DNA from: Bacillus sp. JCM 19058
Lineage (GTDB): Bacteria > Bacillota > Bacilli > Bacillales_H > Bacillaceae_D
Direction: 5' to 3'
Length of the DNA stretch: 6,460 bases
Assembly: GCA_001310555.1 (NCBI GenBank)
Contig: BAXO01000144.1
Location: 1 to 6,460 of the forward strand
In this document: positions 1 to 6,327 of the stretch, in pieces
Position numbering within the stretch: position 1 is the first letter of the stretch
How the letters are laid out: the number at the start of each line of letters is the position of its first letter
Position numbers and translations under genes: made by a program
The notes under the pieces: model-generated
Database searches by the model: none
Told to the model about the DNA's origin: nothing
Seen by the model: only the letters and a program-made list of their open reading frames with translations

Positions 1-22
1 GTTTTTGTTTGCTTAATGTCTA

Positions 23-230
23 CTACGAATCCCATTTAAATGTGAATACTGCCACAATGAGGGCAAGTAAAAAAAATCCAAGCATAATAATCAGTAGTAG
101 GGCTGAACTAAAAAAAATCAGATTCAAGGGCATACCTAACCCCATTGACAAAGTAATAAAAAGGATTGAATTGGCTTATGATTTGAACCACTTCGGGGCG
201 TCTAGCTCCGAGAGCCCAGCAACTAGCAAA
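23..230 (-). pseudogene. C-terminal remnant of an ABC-2 type transporter permease
   Basis: Read on the minus strand, this stretch encodes the end of an ABC-2 family membrane permease, the subunit that forms the export channel with an ABC ATPase. From about 191 down to 117 one frame gives PEVVQIISQFNPFYYFVNG followed by VRYALESD. This is the typical 'NP..Y.VNGvRy' motif that precedes the last helix. At the A8 run (110-117) the frame breaks. Removing one base continues into a hydrophobic helix (SSALLLIIMLGFFLLALIVA) and a short tail FTFKWDS before the stop at 23-25. A YLNGSLL segment in another frame (about 224-244) may match the family's 'FLSGxLFP' motif, which would need a further indel near 205-235. 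Upstream of about 245 the expected hydrophobic helices are absent, so the 5' part looks lost or replaced. The family call is fairly secure. Whether the break is decay or sequencing error is open. Confidence 0.68.
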
Positions 231-245
231 CTACCGTTTAGATAG

Positions 246-370
246 GCTCCAGGCTTTTCTTCAAACCGGGTTAATTCCGGGCTGTTCAAGCTTGATGAAA
301 TGAGGTCGATTATTGGCGAAGGATTAACCCAATTTTCGACTAATCTTTTTCTAGCAGTTTAAAAAGAAAA
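246..370. other. Intergenic stretch with no recognisable gene
   Basis: Between the permease remnant and the fhs promoter I find no convincing gene on either strand. The minus strand has about 60 codons without a stop (roughly 180-360), but there is no start with a ribosome binding site and the sequence is not the hydrophobic one expected for the upstream part of the permease. A small imperfect CCGG...CCGG dyad lies near 267-282. It lacks a T-tract and does not look like a terminator. Confidence 0.4.
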
Positions 371-379
371 TGTTACAAT
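371..379 (+). promoter_or_regulatory. Extended -10 promoter element for fhs
   Basis: TGTTACAAT is an extended -10 element (TG-N-TACAAT, five of six bases of TATAAT). The matching -35 position (351-356, CTAGCA) is weak, as is common when the TG extension is present. A start of transcription near 386 would give a short leader of about 30 bases before the fhs start codon. TATAGT at 379-384 is an overlapping alternative. Confidence 0.45.
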
Positions 380-401
380 ATAGTTATATATTATTGACAG
401 T

Positions 402-410
402 GGAGGAAAG
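402..410 (+). promoter_or_regulatory. Ribosome binding site deciding the fhs start
   Basis: GGAGGAAAG lies just upstream of ATG 415, with GGAGG ending 8 bases before it. It rules out the in-frame ATG at 370, which overlaps the promoter and would add residues not found in the family. Confidence 0.8.
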
Positions 411-414
411 AATT

Positions 415-2087
415 ATGGGATTAACGGATATTGAAATTGCTCAAGCAGCAAAGATCAAACCAATTGTAGAAGTGGCGGCGAAGCTAGGATTAAAAGAAGA
501 CGACCTGGAGCTGTATGGCAAGTTTAAAGGGAAGATCGCAGCGTCTACTTTACATAAGCTAGAATCGCAAAAGAGCGGAAAAGTGATTCTTGTCACTTCG
601 ATCAACCAACGCCAGCCGGTGAAGGGAAATCGACGGTAACAGTCGGGTTGGCCGATGCTTTCAACCGCCTCGGTAAAAAAACAATCGTTGCTCTTAGGGA
701 GCCTTCTCTCGGTCCGACGATGGGAATTAAAGGTGGGGCCACCGGAGGCGGGTACGCTCAAGTTTTGCCAATGGAGGATATTAACCTACATTTCACGGGT
801 GATTTGCATGCGATTACATCGGCGAACAACGCGCTGTCTGCTTTAATCGACAACCACCTCCAGCAAGGCAATGCGCTCCGTATCGATCAGCGCCGGATCG
901 TTTGGAAGCGTGCAGTCGATCTTAACGATCGCGCGTTACGAAAAGTAATTGTCGGTTTAGGTGGGCCGGTTCAAGGAGTGCCGCGTGAGGATGGCTTTGA
1001 CATTACCGTAGCTTCTGAAATTATGGCCGTACTATGTCTGGCAAGCGATTTAAACGATTTAAAGCAAAGGCTTTCAGAAATGGTCGTCGCTTATAATATT
1101 GAGAAACAACCGGTAACCGTTGGACAATTAGGGGTGGAAGGCGCTTTAGCTCTCCTGTTAAAGGAGGCTGTGAAGCCGAACCTCGTACAGACCATTGAAC
1201 AGACGCCCGCCTTAATTCATGGGGGACCGTTTGCCAATATTGCCCACGGCTGCAACAGCGTGATCGCAACAACAACGGCAGCTAAGCTCGCCGATTATGT
1301 CGTCACTGAATCAGGCTTTGGCGCTGATTTAGGGGCGGAGAAGTTTTTACACATTAAAGCAAGAGCCGCCGGCTTTCAACCGGAAGCTGTCGTGATTGTG
1401 GCAACCATCCGCGCTCTAAAAATGCATGGCGGAGTAAACAAGTCTGCGTTGACTTCTGAAAATGTCGCCGCACTGAAGGTCGGCTTTGCCAACTTAAAGA
1501 AGCATATCGAAACGATTCAGAGCTTCGGCTTGCCATTTGTAGTTGCATTAATCGTTTTACGACGGATACAGACGCTGAAGTCGCAGCGCTTAATGACTGG
1601 TGTCAAGAGCAGCAAGTGCCCGTTGCCTTAACGGAAGTATGGGAAAAAGGCGGGGAAGGAGGCATCGAGTTAGCGAAGCAAGTACTTGATGTCGTCAATA
1701 CGACAGAAAGCGATTTTCGCCCATTGTATAAGCTATCCGCTTCATTAGCGGATAAAATTCGTACCGTTGCGACCATGGTATACGGGGCAAAGGATGTCGA
1801 ATTTCTGCCGAAAGCAAAAAAAACAGCTCGAAGACTTTACGCAATTCGGCTGGGGAAAGCTTCCGGTTTGTATGGCGAAAACGCAATACTCTTTATCAGA
1901 TGATCCGCGCAAGCTCGGACGACCGACAGACTTCACGGTTACGATCCGTGAATTGAAGCCATCGATTGGTGCCGGTTTTATCGTTGCTTTGACCGGGGAA
2001 GTCATGACCATGCCTGGACTGCCAAAGCAGCCGTCCGCTTTGAATATGGACGTCGATTCGGAAGGAAGAGCGGTCGGTTTATTTTAA
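415..2087 (+). pseudogene. fhs: Formate--tetrahydrofolate ligase, interrupted by three frameshifts
   Basis: This cytoplasmic enzyme of one-carbon metabolism joins formate to tetrahydrofolate using ATP, giving 10-formyl-tetrahydrofolate for purine and formyl-Met synthesis. The protein starts [10 protein letters not shown] and ends EGRAVGLF. Corrected for indels it is 557 residues, the normal family length. The nucleotide-binding loop TPAGEGKST (about 66-74), the [11 protein letters not shown] signature, the [12 protein letters not shown] signature, [14 protein letters not shown] and [12 protein letters not shown] are all present. Three one-base changes break the frame. CC at 606-607 should be CCC (Asn64-Pro65, just before the nucleotide-binding loop). 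AA at 1550-1551 should be AAA (VVALNRF). A8 at 1816-1823 should be A7 (AKKQLEDF). As written, translation stops at 637-639, so no active enzyme would be made. Apart from these changes it looks fully conserved, so the breaks are either very recent or sequencing errors. It appears monocistronic, with its own promoter. Confidence 0.93.
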
Positions 2088-2090
2088 ACG

Positions 2091-2110
2091 ACAGCTGGTG
2101 TCGAAGCTGT
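2091..2110 (+). other. Weak hairpin after fhs
   Basis: ACAGCT and AGCTGT (6-bp stem, 8-base loop) lie just after the fhs stop. An overlapping CGACA/TGTCG pairing (2089-2103) is mutually exclusive with it. No run of T follows, so it is not a standard intrinsic terminator. The AT-rich stretch at 2130-2190 beyond it probably carries the promoter of the next gene, but I cannot pick a clear -35/-10 pair. Confidence 0.2.
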
Positions 2111-2207
2111 TCCCTGTTACTCACATGCTTACAATTAATTTTCGTCTTTAATATTTTTGTAGAAAAACATTTTTCCTAAATTAATGTAGAAAGGCATGGG
2201 AACAAAT

Positions 2208-2711
2208 ATGAGCCAAATTAAAATAGTAGAGTATGAAGAAGGCTATGCGAAAAGAATTGCAAAAATGTGGAACGAAAGCCGGGAAAGCTGGGGAGGAGAA
2301 GCCCGGGTTTTTACGGCTGAACAAATCATCATGCAGGAAGCTAATGCGGACAACCTTCACTCTTACCTTGCCTTGGATGGCGAGGAAGTCGTCGGCTACT
2401 GCAGCTTATCTGAATATCGTGAGGATACAGGAGCTTTGTATATTCCCCTGTTAAACGTTCATCCGAGTTATCACGGAAAGAAGGTCGGAAAGCTGCTCGT
2501 GCTGAAAACGGTGGAACGCGCCGTTGAATTGGGCTGGCCACGCCTTGACTTGTACACGTGGCCAGGGAATACGAAAGCCGTCCCTCTTTATAAAAAATGC
2601 GGCTTTTTCTGGGAAGATCGTGATGACACTACCCATTTAATGAACTTTTTACCTACTGTTCTCAACTCTCCATTGTGTAAGGACTTTTTTTACAAACGCC
2701 AGCTGGTATGA
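2208..2711 (+). CDS. GNAT N-acetyltransferase domain (N-terminal part of a frameshifted fusion gene)
   Basis: This part encodes a GNAT-fold acetyltransferase that would transfer acetyl from acetyl-CoA to an unknown amine in the cytoplasm. The acetyl-CoA loop is HPSYHGKKVGK (residues 85-95, after strand LYIPLLNV), and the C-terminal motif is NTKAVPLYKKCGF (121-133). I chose ATG 2208 because GGGAA lies 6 bases before it and the domain begins at once (IKIVEY). ATG 2196 is in frame, but its only purine-rich site (AAGG, 2191-2194) is 1 base away, which is too close. The annotated stop at 2709-2711 looks artificial. After KDFF, a T7 run (2685-2691) shifts the frame. With six T the protein continues TNASWYESSERPIAVEPDG, and after a second correction at the T8 run (2769-2776) it joins the large downstream frame. 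The true gene is therefore about 1022 residues, with the GNAT domain at its N terminus. No substrate can be named. Confidence 0.8.
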   Translation: MSQIKIVEYEEGYAKRIAKMWNESRESWGGEARVFTAEQIIMQEANADNLHSYLALDGEEVVGYCSLSEYREDTGALYIPLLNVHPSYHGKKVGKLLVLKTVERAVELGWPRLDLYTWPGNTKAVPLYKKCGFFWEDRDDTTHLMNFLPTVLNSPLCKDFFYKRQLV

Positions 2712-5278
2712 GTCGAGTGAACGGCCTATCGCAGTCGAACCCGACGGTATCAAAGAAGCAGGCTTCACTTTTTTTTGAATATCGCTGGAAGAAAGAGGAC
2801 GCCGCGCTTCGAGTTCAATTTGAACGTGCAGGAAGAGGGATGCGTCTAGTGGAGACGGAAGACTTTCTGCTCGAATTACGCATGAAAGAGCATGAAGTGA
2901 TCGAAAATCTGCCACAAACAGTGTCGCTTTCCTTTAAAAATAAAACGAATCAGCCGATCAACATTCAGTATGAAGGCCTTGGCAACGAGAGAGTGACCGC
3001 TGACTTTTCCGGGGAACAAACGATTCTTGATCGAGCAGAGTTTACCGAACCGCTTACCGTTAATGCAGGGAAGGCTCCAGGCTTGTGGCAAACCCATCCA
3101 AAAATAAGCGTACGTGTTGTCATTGACGGCAAACCGGTCGAGCTTTCCCTTGGACTCTTGCCAAAACAGCCAGCGAAAGTAGAGGCTCATTACTTCCATC
3201 GATTCACGGTGCTTAATGAGCAAACGGCAATAAACGTAACGCTGGAAAATAATTTAGCGAAGCAAGCCGTCTACCGTTTGAATTTTCCTGAATCGGCACT
3301 CGTCGATTTAAGCGATAGTACTTATGAAGTCGCGCTGGCAGCACGAGAGCGCAAAACGATCCAGATTCCGTTAACCGTATGTCGGTACGGATTTTATGCA
3401 CCGCGTCTTCACATTGAGACGCAAGACGAAGACGGAAATCGTCTTGCATTTGAAAAAAGGCTTACCATTCCGTTTAAAGGCTTTGGAGAGAGGTTTGGCG
3501 GCGAGACGGAAGAGCAATGGCAAATATACAATGGTCGCTATGAGGTGAAGGTAGATAAGCGTAACTCCTTTCTGCATACTGGGACCGCGATTGCCTTATC
3601 TTACCCGAGAATCGGGATGCCTTACTCTGATGAGTTTTCCAAAAAAGAGCCGTCTTCTGTTCGGTGGTCAGCAACGAAAACGGCGATGATATTAACGCTA
3701 GTCTACGAATCTTCCAAATTTCCCGACATTGTACTGTCTGTTCATGCTGCATTGTACGGAGAAGGGTTTATTAAACAGTGGATGACTATGGAAAATAAAG
3801 GGGAGAGGCGAGACGATATCATGCTTGGCACTTCCTTTGAACAGGGGCTGGACAACGCCTACATTCCTCTCGATGGTCAGGTCGTGCATGTCAATGAAGC
3901 AATGGAAGTTGGACTCAGCGATTTTCGAGCGGATTTGTTTAAGGAAAATTGGGTGTTTTCTGAAGCAAAGGATGGTAAATACGGGATTTGCTGGCCTAAG
4001 CACGTCAAAGGAACGCTGCAAGGTTGGAGAGGCTACATCGAGCGTTCGATCGGGACATTGGAGAAGGGAGAAACTAAAGCGACTGAGCCGATTTATATCT
4101 CGATTGGAGCCTTTCAATCGTGGCGTGAATTTCGCCAGTTTGCTCAGCAAACGTTCTCCCCGTCTGAGCAGATTCCGGTTTTAGAAAATAGCTTGCTGTT
4201 AGGCGAAAACGATTCGCCCGTTCTAGCCCTTGGCAAACCTGAGCTTCAGGTTACACTCAAGTCATTTTACAACAGTTATTTAAAAGGAGAACTGACTCTG
4301 TATCTTGAAGACGAACCAGCCTTGCAAACCGTCATTCAGGAAGAAGAACAGAAAACCGAATACAATGCTCCTATTCAAACGGAAGCCGATCAATCGATTG
4401 CAGTTGTCAAAGCTGTGTTAAAGAACGAAAGCTCTTCGACAGAAATAGCGAAGCTCATCCTCGTTCCACAAGACAAAAGAATCGAGAGTCAACTGATGTC
4501 AAGGGAAGGTCATGAGACTCTTTCCGTCAAAAATGGCTGCTTTGAATTTATGGGAGCACCGACCTTTTTTCCGGGGATTTTCTCGATTAGGATGAACGGT
4601 GCTGAATGGCTCGACTCATCATTTCCGGAAGTAGGACCAAAAGCTTGGTGGAATCCGTGGGGCGGTGGATTGATGATGTTCCCGAGCGAGATGAACATGT
4701 ATTCGTTACTGAAGCAGTCGTCCAGCGCAGAATTCGTTGAGATGAGTGACAATCATCGCAATTTGTGGAGCGGCATTTCCTTTAAAACAACGATAACTGA
4801 GCATCTAAAGCTAAAAGGCTTAGTCTTTGCCCAATATTACCTCACGCTCCCTGGCGTACCGGCACTCGCTTATTTTACAAAAATCGTTGATGACGGCGGA
4901 AGAAGCTTTCATCATGAAAATTGGGTAACCGAAATGTTCGTTGGGGGAGAACAACTAAAGGCCATATCCGCTAATGTTAGTGAGAGCCACAAGACAAAGG
5001 TGTATCATGGCGGAGCGGACGAGAATTTTCTGAAATGGTCGGAGCAATCTTTTCTCTCTCGATTAAACAGAGACGAAAAGCTTCATATTATCGGAAGCCG
5101 AAATGACCGAAATCAATTTCTCCATATGAGTAAAGACGTTGTCCAATATAGCTCGAACATGCTCGTGACGAAGGAAAGCGGCAAAAGTAAAACGTGTCCG
5201 CCTCAATTTTTATTATTCGATCACCGCTCATTATCAGCGGAAATAAAAAACGACTTACGAAAAATATCGTTTGAATAA
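2708..5278 (+). CDS. Large beta-rich protein, C-terminal part of a GNAT fusion (carbohydrate-binding-like)
   Basis: I do not recognise a named family. From 2777 onward the sequence is one open frame of 833 residues. The first 23 codons (MSRVNGLSQSNPTVSK...) look like out-of-frame reading: there is no ribosome binding site before ATG 2708, while the +1 frame here gives a natural continuation of the GNAT protein. In reconstructed numbering, residues about 190-330 and 330-425 alternate hydrophobic and polar positions like Ig-like beta-sandwich domains (VSLSFKNKTNQPINIQYEG; TAINVTLENNLAKQAVYRL). From about 426 to 1022 the sequence resembles a galactose-mutarotase-like supersandwich, with aromatic-rich patches such as YGICWPKHVKG (about 591) and WWNPWGGG (about 813-820). 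No signal peptide or membrane segment is visible, so it should be cytoplasmic. The fold assignment is inference from pattern. The stop lies 11 bases before the amidohydrolase start, implying one operon. Confidence 0.72.
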   Translation: MSRVNGLSQSNPTVSKKQASLFFEYRWKKEDAALRVQFERAGRGMRLVETEDFLLELRMKEHEVIENLPQTVSLSFKNKTNQPINIQYEGLGNERVTADFSGEQTILDRAEFTEPLTVNAGKAPGLWQTHPKISVRVVIDGKPVELSLGLLPKQPAKVEAHYFHRFTVLNEQTAINVTLENNLAKQAVYRLNFPESALVDLSDSTYEVALAARERKTIQIPLTVCRYGFYAPRLHIETQDEDGNRLAFEKRLTIPFKGFGERFGGETEEQWQIYNGRYEVKVDKRNSFLHTGTAIALSYPRIGMPYSDEFSKKEPSSVRWSATKTAMILTLVYESSKFPDIVLSVHAALYGEGFIKQWMTMENKGERRDDIMLGTSFEQGLDNAYIPLDGQVVHVNEAMEVGLSDFRADLFKENWVFSEAKDGKYGICWPKHVKGTLQGWRGYIERSIGTLEKGETKATEPIYISIGAFQSWREFRQFAQQTFSPSEQIPVLENSLLLGENDSPVLALGKPELQVTLKSFYNSYLKGELTLYLEDEPALQTVIQEEEQKTEYNAPIQTEADQSIAVVKAVLKNESSSTEIAKLILVPQDKRIESQLMSREGHETLSVKNGCFEFMGAPTFFPGIFSIRMNGAEWLDSSFPEVGPKAWWNPWGGGLMMFPSEMNMYSLLKQSSSAEFVEMSDNHRNLWSGISFKTTITEHLKLKGLVFAQYYLTLPGVPALAYFTKIVDDGGRSFHHENWVTEMFVGGEQLKAISANVSESHKTKVYHGGADENFLKWSEQSFLSRLNRDEKLHIIGSRNDRNQFLHMSKDVVQYSSNMLVTKESGKSKTCPPQFLLFDHRSLSAEIKNDLRKISFE

Positions 5279-5279
5279 A

Positions 5280-5286
5280 GAGGTGG
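5280..5286 (+). promoter_or_regulatory. Ribosome binding site of the amidohydrolase
   Basis: GAGGTGG directly follows the upstream stop codon and precedes ATG 5290 by 3 bases, or 7 counted from the GAGG core. It fixes the start and supports co-translation within an operon. Confidence 0.6.
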
Positions 5287-5289
5287 AAC

Positions 5290-6147
5290 ATGAAAATTAT
5301 CGATGCCCATATGCATTTTTCCAGTATCAAATCCTTTCAGGAAACAGCAACCAACGTCTCTTTCGTCGATTATTCCGCAGTAGGTATTAGCAAGGAGTAT
5401 GCCGAAGCGAATGTTATCCTCGGAATCGGTATGGGTCTGGAGGAAACCGATCAGCTCGGTTTCCCCGATCCTGCTGCGAAAACGCCGATGGGGCTCGACT
5501 TGGCGAAGGTGTGTCCGTCCAATATCGCCCGTTGTCCGGGGATCAATCCGCATACATTGTCACAGGGAGCGTTAAAGGAGCTTGAGCAGGAAGTACAAAC
5601 GCCGGAAGTAGTTGGTTTAAAAATATATTTGGGCTATTACCCGTTTTACGCTTACGATACCGTTTATGAGCCGGTATATGAGCTTGCGGCCCGCTATAAT
5701 CTCCCGGTCGTATTTCACACTGGCGATACTTATTCGGAGCGGGGTTTGTTAAAGTATTCTCACCCGCTAACGATTGATGAGGTCGCAGTCGCACATCAAA
5801 ACGTCAATTTTGTGCTCGCTCATTTTGGCGATCCGTGGACCTTAACAGGTGCGGAACTAATTTATAAGAATGCGAATGTTTTCGCCGATCTGTCAGGGCT
5901 AATTGTCGGAACAAAGAAAGATTTGGAGTGGCACAGCAAAGGGCGATTTCTTGATCATCTCCGGCACGCCCTTGTATTTTCCGACTCGTATCATAAATTA
6001 TTGTTTGGCACCGACTGGCCGCTCATACCAGTCGCTCCTTATGTCGATTTTATTAAAGCATTAATCCCACCTGAGCATCACGAAGCTGTTTTTTATCAAA
6101 ATGCTATCAACGTCTTTCCGAAAATACAATCGTTTATCGATAATTAG
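5290..6147 (+). CDS. Amidohydrolase_2 family metal-dependent hydrolase
   Basis: A 285-residue TIM-barrel protein of the amidohydrolase superfamily (COG2159-like). Members hydrolyse amides, lactones or esters, or decarboxylate aromatic acids, using one or two metal ions. The metal ligands are visible in order: the HxH pair in IIDAHMHF (His7, His9), a strand with GLKIYLG (Lys111), VFHTGDT (His143), VLAHFGDPW (His178) and the catalytic FGTDWP (Asp242). The length and ligand order fit the family and the frame is intact. There is no signal peptide, so it acts in the cytoplasm. It follows the acetyltransferase/beta-sandwich gene by 11 bases, so the two probably work on the same substrate. One possibility, as inference only, is that the hydrolase cleaves or deacylates a product of the acetyltransferase or a sugar-like ligand bound by the beta-rich domain. 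The substrate cannot be deduced from sequence. Confidence 0.88.
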   Translation: MKIIDAHMHFSSIKSFQETATNVSFVDYSAVGISKEYAEANVILGIGMGLEETDQLGFPDPAAKTPMGLDLAKVCPSNIARCPGINPHTLSQGALKELEQEVQTPEVVGLKIYLGYYPFYAYDTVYEPVYELAARYNLPVVFHTGDTYSERGLLKYSHPLTIDEVAVAHQNVNFVLAHFGDPWTLTGAELIYKNANVFADLSGLIVGTKKDLEWHSKGRFLDHLRHALVFSDSYHKLLFGTDWPLIPVAPYVDFIKALIPPEHHEAVFYQNAINVFPKIQSFIDN

Positions 6148-6154
6148 AATGGGG

Positions 6155-6164
6155 ATACATGTAT
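6155..6164. promoter_or_regulatory. Perfect palindrome upstream of a promoter (possible operator)
   Basis: ATACATGTAT is a perfect 10-base palindrome, centred 11 bases before the -35 hexamer at 6170 and about 45 bases before the likely transcription start. That position suits an activator site. Palindromes this short also occur by chance in AT-rich DNA. Confidence 0.2.
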
Positions 6165-6169
6165 TTCAC

Positions 6170-6198
6170 TTGAAAATCGATGCACTTACGCATAAAAT
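6170..6198 (+). promoter_or_regulatory. Sigma-A type promoter TTGAAA-N17-TAAAAT
   Basis: The -35 hexamer TTGAAA (6170-6175) and -10 hexamer TAAAAT (6193-6198) each match the consensus at five of six bases, with the ideal 17-base spacer. Transcription would begin near 6205. It reads into a very short frame and a terminator, and beyond them towards the gene starting at 6444. Confidence 0.6.
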
Positions 6199-6238
6199 AA
6201 CTTTATATGAAGCCAATAATAAGTGGGAGGGGAATCGA

Positions 6239-6298
6239 ATGAAAACGAGCGTACTATTGTTCATCCCCAACCTTATTTTCAGAACTAAAGGACGTTAA
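6239..6298 (+). CDS. Putative 19-residue leader peptide
   Basis: ATG 6239 is preceded by a strong ribosome binding site, GGGAGGGG (6225-6232), at a 6-base spacing. The frame encodes MKTSVLLFIPNLIFRTKGR and stops at TAA 6296-6298. The middle of the peptide is hydrophobic and the tail is basic. The last codons (Arg-Thr-Lys-Gly) form the 5' arm of an intrinsic terminator, and the stop codon sits in its loop. A ribosome on the end of this frame would therefore stop the hairpin forming. Promoter, short frame and overlapping terminator upstream of a gene is the layout of transcription attenuators governed by translation, such as those before antibiotic-resistance or amino-acid genes in Firmicutes. 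The peptide has no run of one amino acid that would name the signal. It could instead be a chance frame within an ordinary operon terminator region. Confidence 0.4.
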   Translation: MKTSVLLFIPNLIFRTKGR

Positions 6299-6321
6299 GC
6301 CGAACCTTTAGTTCTTTTTTT
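6281..6321 (+). terminator. Intrinsic terminator, 11-bp stem plus T7
   Basis: AGAACTAAAGG (6281-6291) pairs perfectly with CCTTTAGTTCT (6305-6315) around a 13-base loop, and T runs from 6315 to 6321. It is the first clear terminator after the amidohydrolase and so can end that operon. It also ends, or conditionally attenuates, the short transcript from the promoter at 6170. Confidence 0.88.
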
Positions 6322-6327
6322 GTCTTA

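Noticed and set aside
9..245. 78-codon plus-strand open frame at the left edge
   Set aside because: It has no ribosome binding site and a composition unlike its neighbours. The opposite strand encodes a recognisable permease C terminus, so this is a shadow frame.
391..399. TTGACA at 394-399 as a -35 box
   Set aside because: A matching -10 would fall inside the fhs coding start (after 415), so it would not give an fhs message with its leader.
246..400. Tetrahydrofolate riboswitch upstream of fhs
   Set aside because: The conserved core and pseudoknot of that class are not visible, and the predicted leader is only about 30 bases long.
370..414. ATG 370 as an earlier in-frame start of fhs
   Set aside because: It overlaps the extended -10 element, has no ribosome binding site and adds residues outside the family. 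ATG 415 has GGAGG at good spacing.
2086..2101. Near-repeat of AAACGxCAGCTGGTxT after fhs (2086-2101) and at the GNAT junction (2694-2709)
   Set aside because: The second copy lies inside coding sequence in the reconstructed fusion and similarity stops at once on both sides. It is best explained by chance.
3698..4150. 150-codon minus-strand open frame within the large beta-rich gene
   Set aside because: It lies antisense to a well-supported coding frame, has no clear start site and its composition is not protein-like.
6101..6238. Extended version of the short frame beginning at ATG 6101
   Set aside because: It begins inside the amidohydrolase coding end with no ribosome binding site. Only the last 19 codons, behind GGGAGGGG, have initiation support.
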